From NCBI GenBank assembly GCA_947095535.1, contig OX352773.1:84974670-85038669 (forward strand): 64,000 nt of DNA, given 5' to 3'. The stretch's first letter is position 1. Each line of letters starts with the position of its first letter. The notes below the pieces were generated by a model that saw only the letters and a list, made by a program, of their open reading frames with translations, had not been told where the DNA came from and searched no databases. The position numbers were made by a program, and so were the translations under genes. Of the stretch, positions 44,500 to 55,984 are shown one piece after another. The stretch is from Poecilobothrus nobilitatus. Taxonomy: Eukaryota; Arthropoda; Insecta; Diptera; Dolichopodidae.

Positions 44500-45745
44500 A
44501 GAAAAAAAATCAATTTTAATTTTGTAAATCAAAAGTGTCAACATCAGATAAAGGTAGAATTATATCAGCTGTTCAACTTAAATCATTACACATTTCATCA
44601 TTATCTATATATTCATTATTTATATTTGTAATTATTGTATCATTTAAATGAGTGTTATTTTTAGTATAATTTTCAACATTTTTACTGCTATGATAATTGG
44701 CATTGTCATGAATGTATAATGTTCTACTTTATTTGAAATATTGTGATTATTACTTATCGTTTTTCGCTTTTCTGCGATTGTTGATCTCACGTGCATTAAG
44801 CTCTGGAATCGTATAAACATTTTTATATTTTTTGCTATGTTTAATGAATTTGTGTTTATTTTTGTTGAATTGGTTTGAATCTTTGGTGTGATTTGATTAT
44901 TCGTTCTTATATTATTCGTTATTTTTACTGTTTTCTGTGGAATTAAATTGATTATTGAACAGATGTGCAAAAGTGTGGCTTCAAGGTATTTGTGACGTTT
45001 TATAATTTTTTTTTTTAATGTAAACAAGCTTCTCGTTTAATACAATGCTTATCTGTTTTAATTTTTAAAAGTTCTCATTCTATGGGGTAAGCTGGGCATG
45101 AACTCGAAGCAGCACTATGTGGAGCACCTTGGCAATTAACACAGCTCAAATTTTTGCAGTGATCTTTCTGGTCGACAAATACCGCAGTCAGCACACCTAA
45201 GTAAGTTGTTACAAAATTTTTATAGATGACCTAATGACTGACGTTTTCTGCATCTCATTGTATTGGTGTACCATTTTTTAACCGGATGACGAGTGAAACC
45301 ACTTATTCTGTACTATGAAGGATCAATAGAGTCCAATGTCACAATTACGGCATCGGTGCATATCTTTTGCGAATTGGACATCTTTTTTAGCTTCAAAACT
45401 TCCATAATTATTTGAATTTTATCTTTCAAACCAGTAAAAATTTCAGCTGTGTATACATGTATTAAATAACGATGAAAGATAAGACCTTTTGAGTAGTTTA
45501 GATATTTGTTTAATTCTATGTTAACGTCAACATAACCTAATTTATTTGTTTCTTTTTTTTGAATATATCTGTAATTGTTTTATTTTGGACTTCCAATAAA
45601 ATGTTATCAGTTCTATCCAATGATGCTTTAAATTTAGTTGAGATATCTTTCAAAAACTTATTGATGATAAACTTGTTGCAGGTTATTAATGGTGTATTGG
45701 AATCACTAGCTTTCAAGTTTTAAAATTGTTTGCCGTCATTGTATA
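44500..45745 (-). pseudogene. I-like LINE ORF1 (gag-like, CCHC zinc knuckles)
   Basis: On the minus strand, from about 45735, the frames include SDSNTPLITCNKFIINKFLK, ISTKFKASLDRTDNILLEV (45690-45590), GYVDVNIELNKYLNYSKG (45540) and TRHPVKKWYTNTMRCRK. The knuckle block follows: RCADCG, then HCKNLSCVNCQGAPHSAASS and CPAYPIE (about 45200-45080). It ends with a lysine-rich part (LLKIKTDKHCIKREACLH). The carboxy part overlaps a 127-codon open frame (44644-45027) that is not conserved. This RNA-binding protein would coat the LINE transcript. There are several frameshifts. Confidence 0.78.
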
Positions 45746-46136
45746 GAAATAATTAATTTGGGGTAATGTTAGCTTTAGAACCTTTCGTTTTTTGCAGACC
45801 TTTTCTGCACAAGTAAGCTACCCGAAGGAAACATAGTAGCCACAGAAGTCAACTATTGTTTTATGTGGTAAATATAAGTTAATACAAAAAGTACAATAAG
45901 TGTATACGTATTAATACAATTAGTGTATTAGTATGTGTCAGCATACATTATACTTTTGTGTGTGTTAATATAATTTTATTTATTTTTTTTTACAATTTTA
46001 GAAACTAAAACGTTGAAAAAAAAAGGATCGGAATTTGTCAAAAGCCATAAGATGACTATAAATATATTTGTGATTGACCGTTTATAGAGTAAATTTATTA
46101 ATTATTTATTAGTTTTAATCGTTTATTTGTAGGAAA
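45746..46136. other. AT-rich spacer
   Basis: This is possibly LINE 5' untranslated sequence. There is no open frame. GTGTATTA-type short repeats lie near 45900-45960. Confidence 0.35.
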
Positions 46137-46137
46137 A

Positions 46138-46413
46138 TCACGAATGTCATTTATTTATATTAATATTATAAACTATATAGGATATTGCAATATTATAAAA
46201 CTATCGGCTACTGAGGCCATTATATGTCGAATACTATTATAAAATTATACCCTAATATTATTTATTTTGTTTTATTATAATATATTATATATTTACACTA
46301 TATTTGGTAGCAAGGAGGATTTGTTTTCAATTAATAAAACTACCTCTGCAGGATTTAAACCCTCACTCCGTCGGTTAATAAGCCACGTGTTTGACCACTA
46401 GGCCACCGATGTC
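46138..46413 (-). mobile_element. SINE2 copy, tRNA-derived (minus)
   Basis: On the minus strand the copy starts GGGACATCGGTGGCCTAGTG (A-box TGGCCTAGTGG). It has TTATTAACCGACGGAGTGAG, a diverged B-box (GGTTTAAATCC), an AT-rich body, then TATAATGGCCTCAGTAGCCGATAG. It ends AATATTAATATAAATAAAT. It aligns with the copy at 57364 along its whole length. The flanks share AAATAAATG, a possible target duplication, though that also resembles the tail. Confidence 0.8.
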
Positions 46414-47085
46414 CCACATTTATTTACAAAATCAAGCAGGATAAGAAAAGTAAAAATAATTGCATATTTTCAGATAAATATTTCATATTGTTTTATTCAT
46501 TCACTGTCTCTCTTATTGATGAAAATTTATTCTTTATGCGTATCTTTTTTTTTTCTAAAGTCATAAATAAATCTTAATTGAAAAAAATCTAAAAAGATTA
46601 ACAATATAAATGAATAGATTTTTCAAATGAGTAATAAAAATTACTTTAGTGTATTTATAAGTTGAAATTTTTATAATACAATACTAATTTTAATAAAAAT
46701 CAAAAAGAAAAAATTCCAAATATGCTGTCATTAAAAATGTGGTAATTTAATTATAAATTATTATCCTCACGATTTAAATAAGTACATTTTTAGAATAGGA
46801 AATTAATTATATAATATTATTGTAATTTGTAATTTCTTTTAAAAACGCTTCATTAAAGGAGCGAAGGAAGGACTGTAAGTAATAATATGTCTTAACTACA
46901 TTTTTTTTTAAACAAAAGGTACTGTATCTTTTTTCTTCCTAATAAAATTCCTGTGTTTTAATTACAAAAAACTTTCAAAGTTCAGTTATTCTAATTTACT
47001 CCTCCCTTAAGTATAAATATTATATTTTTTATGGTTTCCTTAACTTTTAAAGGCAAATAAAAAGAAAAAAATTTATTTGTCATTT
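46414..47085. other. AT-rich stretch, nothing recognised
   Basis: No gene or repeat family member was found. Confidence 0.45.
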
Positions 47086-47212
47086 TTTTTTTTTTTTTAG
47101 TTTTTACACCCTTTTCTTTTCAGGTGTAGTTGTAAATGCCTTAATGAGAAATTATTCTTGTGGCATCCGAACCTTGGTATTTTATACACTATTACCCACT
47201 AGGCCCCATTGT
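47081..47212 (-). mobile_element. SINE1 copy with poly-A tail (minus)
   Basis: On the minus strand it begins GGGGCCTAGTGGGTAATAGT, then GTATAAAATACCAAGGTTCG (B-box core GGTTCGGATGCC), the body GGCATTTACAACTACACC and TGAAAAGAAAAGGGTGT, then a run of about 16 A. The A-box and B-box order, the body and the A tail identify it as a SINE of the same family as 59374. Confidence 0.78.
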
Positions 47213-47216
47213 TTGT

Positions 47217-47770
47217 AATTTTGTGTACTAATTATTGAACTTTGATAATTTTTCTAATTAAAAAAATTAGGTGTATTCCTTTTTGATTCAATATACCTCG
47301 GTATAAATGCACACTACCAAATAAGGATAGATTTAAAACTATAGATCTAAAATTCTAATTTTGTCATAAAAAGAAAGGAAAATATCAAATTTTTACAAGG
47401 ACATTACAGGCACACTTACCACAAAAACAATAAATTGTTTCATAATTATAAAAATAAAAAAATTTCTTCGTTTTTCACTTTTATTGCAAATTTTGAAACA
47501 ATTAATAAATTTGACAATAATTACAACAACAGTTTTAATTTCAATTTATTCAGTACCTACATTCAACGTATAAAATATTAACTTTATAATAGTATAGAAT
47601 TTTTTAATGGGGTTTCAGTTACGCGTGTTTATTATAAATGAAATATATTTTTAGTTTCTGTTTTCTTTTTGCCACAAAAATTCCATTAAAATTTTAATTG
47701 CAATGGTTTTTCACAATTTTTTTTTATTTTTTTACCAAAAATTCTGCGGTTTCTTTTTTTGTCTTTTCTA
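47217..47770. other. AT-rich stretch, nothing recognised
   Basis: No gene. TTGCAATGGTTTTTCACAAT (47697) has a diverged direct echo near 47958, hinting at a small unidentified repeat around the next feature. Confidence 0.4.
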
Positions 47771-47775
47771 TAATT

Positions 47776-47900
47776 CTTTGGTTACGTGACTTCAGGCCAT
47801 TTGACTTTGGTTACGTGACTTAAGGCCATTGGCCATAACGCCGATTCTTTCACGTATGGTTTTAAGTCTCACCAAATGAGACATATAACCATGTGGTCTT
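47776..47900. repeat. 29-bp tandem duplication followed by an imperfect hairpin
   Basis: CTTTGGTTACGTGACTT(C/A)AGGCCATT occurs at 47776 and 47805. At 47853-47897 CACGTATGGTT...GTCTCA pairs with TGAGAC...AACCATGTG across a CCAAA loop. Confidence 0.7.
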
Positions 47901-48009
47901 ATGTTTCATTTATTAAAATAAAAAAATTATTTGAAAAATAACATGAAATAAAAACAAATGCAATAGTTTTTAGCAATTTTCACTGTAATATAAACAACAC
48001 TTTTAACAG

Positions 48010-49698
48010 AACAATATTTGATTATAAAACAATTGTGGAATCCAATGGCTTCAATTTTTGCAATACCAACATTACTCTCCCTACCTCTGGTTCGTGTCTT
48101 GATCATGTTCTATTAATAATAATATTATTGATTTACTGACCATAATATTATCAACAATAATAATATTGTTGATTTTACTGACCATAATATTATATGACTG
48201 GAGATTATGTCAGAAAATAATTTAAAAAATAAGAAAAGAGACGATCAGACAGTATACATGTTAAACAAAAACAAACTTGAACAAGATGTAAGAAACTGCA
48301 TTGTCGATAACAGTAGTAATGTCGTTACATAAGGTAAAAATATAGTAAAACCCATAAAATACAGTAAGCTGTGGATTGATTCTGATTCCATAAAAAATAT
48401 TAAAATAAAAAATTACTAGCATAGAAAGCTTACTCTCGATTATAATAATCTTTTAGGAAAAGGAAAATATAAATATTGGTTAAACAGACTGACTAATCTA
48501 AAAGGGGAAAAAAAACATGATTATGATTCACAAAAATTTGAAGAAAGTAAAAATAAAAAGACTTGGAATGTAATAAAAAATATTATCATATAAAAACACA
48601 TCTAATAATTATAACGACTTTTTTAAAGTAACATCGTCTGATAATTATAAAATAGACAAGGTCAACAATTTTAACGAGTACTACCGCAATCGACATGGTT
48701 AAAAACTTCAAAACTATATATCTTGGCCAAAGTAGAACGAATAAAAGATTTCAATTTAAGCGGGTAAATGATTGTGTAACAGAAAAACTAATAAGTAATT
48801 CAAAATCCACAAACAGTTCAGGTGCAGATAAAATCAGTAATAACATAATAAAGATCCTGAAAAAAAATAATAAAACCTATTACACTACTCATAAATTTAT
48901 CATTGGAGAATGAAAATATGCCAGAATGTTTAAAAATTAACAAAGTTATTCCAATATATAAAAACACAGGTTCCAAAGAAAATATATATAACTTCAGGCC
49001 TATATCTATATGTTCTGTACTAAGGAAACTAATAGAAACTTGCGCACATAATCAGTTATCTGATTTCTTACAAAATAATAAGTTGCTTAGTAGGATGCAG
49101 TATGGTTTTACAAAAAAATCTAATACAAATGCCGCTGTCTTTGATCATATCGCTTTCCTTCGAAAGCAAATCAGTGATGTGAATAAGGTGTGTGTAGTTT
49201 TCTTTGATCTAAAAAAGGTGTTTGACTCAATTGACAGGAAGAGATTACTAAGAAAATTGTTTAAATTTGGGGTAAAAGGCAAGAAATATATGTGGTTTCA
49301 CGATTACTTTGCTAATCGAAAACAATATACTGAGTGTAATGGCATCTCTAGCAACATCTCCAATGTACAAATTATGGAGTGATTCAAGGTAGCTACTTGG
49401 GTTCATTAATATTTTCTTGTTATTTGTATAGTTTTTGTTAGTTGAAGTTAAATGGTAGCTTCCTTTTATAAGCTTAAGATTTTTCTGTAGCATATGCGGA
49501 AAATAATTTTAATACACTTCAAAAAAGCATAGCAGTGGATATGAATCTAATTCATAAATCGATGTGTCAGCATAAGCTGACAGTCAATGTAGTCAAAACG
49601 AAGTAAATCATATTGAAGTCAAATAATACATTTAAAATCCCGTTAAAATACAACAACCAAGATATTAAAAAAATGAGCATTTACAAATATCTAATTGT
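48010..49698 (+). pseudogene. LINE ORF2 (endonuclease end, linker, RT), CR1/Jockey-like
   Basis: Plus-strand frames give GFNFCNTNITLPTSGSCLDH (end of the endonuclease, about 48045-48110) and a linker (YKYWLNRLTNLKGEKKHD, about 48470). A 44-bp duplication disturbs 48114-48200. The RT follows: STNSSGADKISNNIIKIL (48810), INKVIPIYKNTGSKENIYNF and RPISICSVL (48940-49020), LSRMQYGFTKKSNTNAAVFD (49090-49150), and motif A VVFFDLKKVFDSIDRKRLL (49190-49245). The motif B region is GVIQGSYLGSLIF (about 49377-49415). Motif C (YADD) is destroyed by stops near 49465; DFSVAYAENNFNTLQKS continues to KYL at 49698, where a different LINE begins. Confidence 0.88.
48114..48200. repeat. About 44-bp tandem duplication inside the LINE
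   Basis: AATAATAATATT(A/G)TTGATTT and ACTGACCATAATATTAT occur twice in tandem. The endonuclease reading frame is disturbed at this point. Confidence 0.75.
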
Positions 49699-50990
49699 TT
49701 AAAAAAATTATCAAATAGGGCAATCAAATATTTAGTTCACATTCTAAATTCATGTATTAGAACAGGATATTTCCCTCAACCTTGGAAAGAAGCCCAAATC
49801 ATTGCCATTCCTAAGCCAAACAAGCCATCAGATGATCCTAAAAGATACAGGCCAATTAATCTTTTAAATCACTTTTCTAAGCCACTCGAGAAACTAATTA
49901 AAAGTCGACTTGAACATTTTTTTAAAACATACAATATATTAACGAAATGAGCAATTTGTCTTTAGATCTGGGCACAACACGGATCACCCTTTATTGAGAG
50001 TCCGAAATTTTGTCAAATCAAGTCTACAAAGTAGTAAGTCAGTGGGGCTGGCTGTCCTAGACATCCAGGCAGCTTTTGATTCCGTTTGGCATGCATGACT
50101 GCTACATGAACCAGCAATGTATTCCTTGGGCTGATACTGTCAAATACCTTGGTATATATCTGGATAAAAAACTAACATTCCAGCTTCAGATTAGTAAAAT
50201 CGTCAATAAAATTAATAAAACTATCCAAATACTTTACCCACTTATCAATCGCAGATCGATGTTGTCCACAGATAACAAGATGGTTATTCTAAAATGCATC
50301 TTTATTCCAATAATGACATACGGCGTACCAGTATGGGGAGATTGTGCAAATTGCCACATAAATAAACTTCAAATCTCACAAAACAAACTAACATAATTAA
50401 TGTATAACTTACCTTTTTATTTCTCAACCAAAAAACTACACGACACAGGTGGTACGCAATTTATTGGCGAGAAAATTAATAATATATTAGAAAAATGTTC
50501 TGATAAATTTTGCTACTCAGACAATGTTCTAATTAGGAATCCGAAAATTAAATATAATTAAAGAGCATAATAACACTAAAAATAATTCTCGTTATTGTAA
50601 ATACTATAAAACTAAACCGAATTACCAAAATAGAAAATAAACAAAAGTATGCTAATCATATATAAAAAAACTAAAATAAATAAATACTAAAATATTTTCA
50701 TTAAAACTGAATAAAATTATAAAATTCCAAAACATTGCTAGAACTAAGTTATAACTTTCATATTGAATTAAATTAGGCTAAGTAGTATAATTTTCAGGTT
50801 TTTGTTTCATTTTCATTTTCCTTGAAATTATTAAATAGATAAATGTAATACATTATATAAAAATGTAAATAACTCAGTTGAAAAGACTATAACAAAAATG
50901 TCTAAATTTCTGAATAATTTAAGTAGTAAGTATATAATATAAATATGAATAATATTTGGGAGAATAAATAAATAAATAAATATATGCACA
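49699..50990 (+). pseudogene. Second LINE ORF2 (Jockey clade RT), deleted palm
   Basis: Plus-strand frames give a Jockey-type RT unlike the one it is fused to: SNRAIKYLVHILNSCIRTGY, FPQPWKEAQIIAIPKPNKP, YRPINLLNHFSKPLEKLI and GLAVLDIQAAFDSVWH (motif A, about 50050-50092). It then jumps to CIPWADTVKYLGIYLDKKLTF (50112-50175) and the thumb/C-terminal part ending at 50396 (NKLQISQNKLT). Motifs B, C and D, with the YADD aspartates, are deleted at about 50092. Diverged C-terminal sequence follows (KLHDTGGTQFIGEKINNILE, about 50430-50490). The element closes with an (AAAT)n tail at 50964-50985. Confidence 0.88.
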
Positions 50991-53574
50991 TATATTTTCA
51001 TTGATCAATTTCATTTCATTTTGTTTTTTTACTGCCATTTTGTTTTTTTCATTTTATTTTGTAGTATGTAAGTAACATTAATTAATATACTCTGTATGAG
51101 CTTACATAAACTATTTTGAGATAATATTAAAATAAATAAAATAAAATAAAAAAATAGCTATACTTTATTTAAAATTCGATATTATTAATCTTGATAAACT
51201 TTTGTAATTCAGTAATCGTAAACGTTCGCTTGTTCATTAACATTAGGATTGTTAGTCTAATTGGAAGTTGCTTAATTCTTCAAAATTGCTTAAACAGCAA
51301 TGAATATTAAAAGTATGCTCATAATTTATTTATATGTATATAATATATAATTTCTGTTTTAATATTTTAAAAATATACTGAATATAAAAAAAAAATTAGG
51401 TTGAACCAAATTTTACTAATAGTCAAATATCTCATATTAACACATTCATCCCAATTTCATTCTAGTTTTTACAATTTGTTATTTTAAATTTTGTTTTTTT
51501 TCCTTTTTCTTGTAACTGGATCCTGTGTTCATTCTTGTGTTCACCTTTTTGTGTATCCGTTGCGGTGCAGTAATCTCATACTTTCTTCTCATATATCATT
51601 AGACATTTTGATTGTTAATACTTATATCCGGAAAAACTTCCTTCAAGGATGAAAAATTCCTTTTTTTTTGCTTTTATAAGTTTAAGATTTTAACCTCGTT
51701 TTTTTTTATTTAAACAAAAAAAAAAGAATTATGTGAAAAATTAAAATAATTATACTGTATGAACATATACTATAATATGTAATACTTATAATATTTAAGT
51801 AAAAATTTGAAATTTGGAAAAATTTATACTAAAAAAAAAAATTAAATTTAAAAACTTTTGATTTTCCAAATAGTCCCAATAGATAATGTAACTTTTGATA
51901 GAAAACTTTTTCAAACCACAAGAAATTCTTATCCTCATTTTAAAAATTGTTGTCTTTTTTTTTTTTTTTTGTTAATATTTGGTAAAATATTTAAATATTT
52001 ATTTTAGTACGTTTCATCATCGGCCATTTTAATTGTAGGAAAGACTACAAAGAAATTTATAGTATAAGCTACAATTGATTATCTATGAATAATTGGTAAC
52101 AGTTGGAATATTTATTAAAGGAAAATTATACTTTCCCATTTATTATATTATATTCATTTTAAAGAATAATTTCAAAAAAGCCAATACAGTCGCTTGTATG
52201 CTTCTTTTTCATCATCCTCATTAACATCATATGTGGCCATTTAAATATTGATGATAAAAAAAAAAAAAAGAAATAACTTGAACTAGACTAGCTATAGTTG
52301 TGTGATTTATTCAGATATAACTTTTGAATAACTTTCTTAATGCTAATTGACAACTTGTTAAAAATCTGTACCAAAAAATACTTTCAAACTAAATACTTAT
52401 AATCTTAAGATTGCTGTATATATTTTTAATCCTTTGTCTTTTATAAATTTTTGTTTCTTTTCAACTCCAATAATACAAGCAAAAGTTAAAAAATAAATAT
52501 TATGAGTGGGTTATAGGTTCACTCTCTTAAACTTTCTTTTGTTTTACATTTTCCTTTTCTTTTAAATTTTTTTAAAATTAAAATGAAACCACAGAAAAAT
52601 TTCAACCAATGAAACCAAAAACGTTGAAAAAAACAAAGGAAATCTCAAAAAAAAATTCCCAAATCCTTAATCTATATTATTATAAGTATATATATTTGTT
52701 TAAATTTCTTTATAATATGAATGATGAAAATAGCGTCGAGTGCTCCAATAAACTGAAATAAAACAAAAAAAACTTTTTTCGAAATTTTCTTTTTAGGTCT
52801 GGTTTTGGATTTGGATTGCACTAGAATTGGAATAGAATACAAACAATTTTTTTGTTTTTTATCATCATTACTTTGTGATTCTTTAATTCCACTGGAGTAG
52901 TTTTTGTTAGATTTTCTGAGCATATATCGAATATAATTATAAGTCATGTAAATTTTATACAAAAAAATATCTAGATATACACCTAATACATAATATACAT
53001 ACTGTTATAAGAATTTTCATTATCCGTTACAATTAAATTAAAACTGATGATAATATTTATGCAATAACTAAAAGTAGGGCACATTTTGCCAACATTAAAA
53101 ATAAATAAATATCAAAGAATAAAAAAAAAACTTACTTTTTCATAATCTTAATTTATTTTTTGATATAATTTTATTGGCTTAAGAAGTTTTTTTGTTTCTT
53201 AATTCAAATTAAAAATTTCTTTCAAAGATTTCTTTTTTCAAATAACTGAAAAAATATTTTTAATTGTTTATTTTCTTTAATTATTTATGTTTGTTTTGTT
53301 AGTTGATATTTGCGAGATCGAATTCTACATCTAATTTAAATTTATTTTCTTTAATTTACGCAGAAAATTTATTTGTCCCTTTTTCGATTTACGTACCTAA
53401 TGTTTAAGAACAACGTTTATGCAATTTAATTTCGCAAAACTTATTTAGGAGTTGTTTTTATATTGCATTACAAGTTTTGAATTCGATTTACGTCTTTCTT
53501 TACCATTTGCGAAACAAATTAAACGATTTCTTTCTTTTTTTTCAGGATATGGTGAGAATTTTTCAGAGACATGA
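50991..53574. other. AT-rich stretch, nothing recognised
   Basis: This 2.6-kb stretch has long T runs and no recognisable gene; the 96-codon minus frame at 52672-52962 has no known similarity. TTCGATTTACGT occurs twice (about 53384 and 53478), without further structure. Confidence 0.4.
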
Positions 53575-53870
53575 CATTGTTAGTGTCACATTTTACTAAC
53601 TAAATCCACCTCCTCCTTTAGCCTATATAAAGAGATGACCCACTTGACTACTCACACAATATATTAGCTAGAGAGTAGTAATATAGGATACGATAGGACA
53701 GGAATGTGTATTTTAATTAGGAATTGAGATTCTATGGTAACAAATCCGTCTATTATTACTACTATTTTGCTAACAGAGACGAAACCATCAGTCAGTTACA
53801 ATATGCAACTGCAGTATATAAGTAACATCCTCCTGTAAGAGGTTTTAACTAAAGGAAGCAAAATTTTAAA
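53575..53870 (+). repeat. Family D repeat, possible solo LTR (D1)
   Basis: It starts TGTTAGTGTCACATTTTACT, then AACTAAATCCACCTCCTCC. A TATA-box-like CCTATATAAAGAG follows near 53622-53634. It runs to GAAACCATCAGTCAGTTACA near 53800, the end block shared with the 30.0 kb copy. Promoter-like sequence and lack of coding fit an LTR, but no partner LTR or target duplication is visible. Confidence 0.5.
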
Positions 53871-53911
53871 AGCTGAAGTATCGATTATTATTCTTACGTT
53901 TTTTTTATATG

Positions 53912-53988
53912 TACTGACCGCGGTTTGAATTAAAGACCTACCGATTGAAATGCCGGTGACTTAACCATTACATCCAATATTCTATTCT
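53912..53988 (-). repeat. tRNA-like SINE head, third type, fragment
   Basis: On the minus strand: GGATGTAATGGTTAAGTCAC, CGGCATTTCAATCGGTAGG and TTTAATTCAAACCGCGGTC. The spacing suits a decayed A-box and a weak B-box. The body does not match SINE1 or SINE2. The assignment is tentative. Confidence 0.4.
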
Positions 53989-54766
53989 TTTCTCGATAAT
54001 CTTTTTAGCTTAAATATATTGCAGTTTAACAAATATGTAAATATTGATGAATGCAAAAAGTTTAAAGTGAACATTTTTGATCAAATATTTTAACATAAAA
54101 GAAAACCGAAAACTTTCAAATAAAATTTTTTCTTAAAAAAATTTGTTTTTGTTATAGAATCAGAATTAAAAAGAATTAGTTTTTTTTTTGTGGTCTGTTC
54201 TATTGAAACCCCATTTCTATATATTTCGTTTTTTATTATTTTATCAATTTATTTCTCTTTCTCTCTCTTTTTCTAACTGTTCCGTTTTTTATTTGTCTTA
54301 AAATTTTCTTTTATGTCCTATTTTAATTTTAAATTGTTTTTTTAATTCAAAGTTCCTCATACAAAAATAACTACATTACAGTAAAGTACTATAATTTTTA
54401 TTTAAACATTTTTATTTTTGTTTTGCATTATAAATACTTTCTTTTTGTTTCATAGGATATTGTAGCGCCTTTGAGAAATTATGAGCTGTCCAACTCAAAC
54501 TTCCATGAGATATTATTGAAGTGCCTTCTAAATATACTGAAATTTTCAATTAATATTGCAGTGCCACAACTTATTCGAAATATGTGTATTTTTGAATTGG
54601 AAACCATCACACAACCAAGCACAAAAAACCGGAAGTCAGTTATTTTATTCAAAGCAATTATATAAAAAGGATAATTTCTTTTCATTAATTTTAAACAATT
54701 TGTTCATAACTGTACACAATATTTTCCGAAAATGCAAATCAACACTTAATATTTTGCTATTATGAT
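53989..54766. other. AT-rich stretch, nothing recognised
   Basis: Overlapping open frames at 54471-54765 on both strands have no known similarity and no splice or promoter context. Confidence 0.4.
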
Positions 54767-55925
54767 ATTTTTTATACCCTACACATTAAGTATAGGGTAT
54801 ATTAACTTTGATATGGTGTTTGTAACCACCAAAAGGAAGCGAGTTAGACATGGATATGTATATATATTTTGAATCAGGATCACCTCCTTAGTCGATTTAG
54901 CGATGTCCGTCAGTCCGTCCGTACACACGATAACTCAAAAAATAATGATGCTATCTTGATGAAATTTATACTGTAGGTTAACAATGACTAAGGTAAGGCG
55001 GGGATTGTAAATGGGCGAAATCGGACCATGCCTTCGAGTACCTCCCATACAACTCCCAAAATCGAATACACATATCTTCGAAATTAATAAAGATAGAAAC
55101 TTAAAACTTTGTACGACGGTGTGTTTTCCTGAATCTCTGCTATCCCTAAAATTTGAGATGAATTGAAGGAGCTGTTCGGGTACCTCCCATACAAATCCCA
55201 AAACCGAACAAGCATATATTCGAAATTAATAAAGATAGAAACTTCAAATTTGGTACGAGGATGTTGTTTCCATACAACTCCCAAAACTGAACAAGGATAT
55301 CTTCGAAATTAATAAAGATAGGAACTTTAAATTTGATACGAGGACGCTGTCTCTTAAATCTCTGATTTGTCTGGAATTTCAGATGAATTGGTGTGGTCAT
55401 TCGGGTACCTCCCATACAACTCCCAAAACCGAACAAACATATCTTCGAAATTAATAAAGATAGAAACTTCAAATTTGGTACTAGGATGTTGTTTCCTGAA
55501 TCCTTGATTTGTTCAAAATTTAAGATAAATTAGAATGGTTGTTCGGGTATCACAACACAACTCCCAAGACCAAACAAGCGTACCTTCGAAATTAATGAAT
55601 ATATAAACTTGAAATTTGATGTAAGAATGTTCTACCCTGTTGATGCCTCTAAAATTTGAGATGAATTGGGGTGGTGGTTCGCGTGCCTTCACACACTTCC
55701 CAAGACCTAACAAGCATATTTTCGAATTTAATAAAGATAGAAATCTGAAATTTTATACAAAGGTTGTAAAAGCATTTATTTTTTTAGCTTAGTTATATTA
55801 AATACGTAACTAAAATAACTTATGGATTTTTAATTTAATTTGAATTTTTTAGGTGTAGGGTATAAAAAATCGGTTGCATCGACTTACTGTTACTTTTACT
55901 TGTTTTTAATTTAATTGGAACATAA
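54767..55925 (+). mobile_element. Family C element, long copy with 142-bp tandem array (C2)
   Basis: The 5' edge ATTTTTTATACCCTACAC (54767-54784) is exactly repeated in inverted form at 55853-55870. The 5' edge also folds (ATACCCT with AGGGTAT at 54794-54800). Then come TTTGTAACCACCAAAAGGAA, ATCACCTCCTTAGTCGATTT, GTCCGTCAGTCCGTCC (54906-54921) and GATAACTCAAAAAAT. The body is an array of ~142-bp units. The 3' side carries a near-perfect hairpin (AAATCG...CGACTT, 55867-55885) and a pyrimidine-rich end, both shared with the short copy at 12.1 kb. There is no coding capacity. GTTTGTAACNNCCAAAAGGAA with a (GTCY)n tract is a pattern I associate with dipteran mini-me-type repeats. Confidence 0.85.
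55020..55745. repeat. Six tandem units of about 142 bp in family C
   Basis: The core TTCGAAATTAATAAAGATAG starts at 55077, 55219, 55302, 55444, 55585 and (diverged) 55720. Steps are 142, 83, 142, 141 and 135 bp; the 83-bp step is one unit with an internal deletion. Other unit blocks are ATACAACTCCCAAAACCGAA and AAATTTGAGATGAATTGG. Long minus-strand open frames here (54935-55713) arise because each unit lacks stops in that frame. Confidence 0.9.
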
Positions 55926-55984
55926 CTGTATATATTTATATACTTTAAAATTTAGTAATAATCCACAAGATGAAAATAGGTAAA

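Noticed and set aside
44644..45027. 127-codon minus-strand frame as an independent gene
   Set aside because: It overlaps the 3' part of the LINE ORF1 remnant and is asparagine/isoleucine-rich drifted sequence.
54935..55713. Several overlapping minus-strand open frames with repeated peptides (ISKICLFGFGSCMGGTR)
   Set aside because: They are translations of the 142-bp tandem units of family C; the repeat period, not a protein, explains them.
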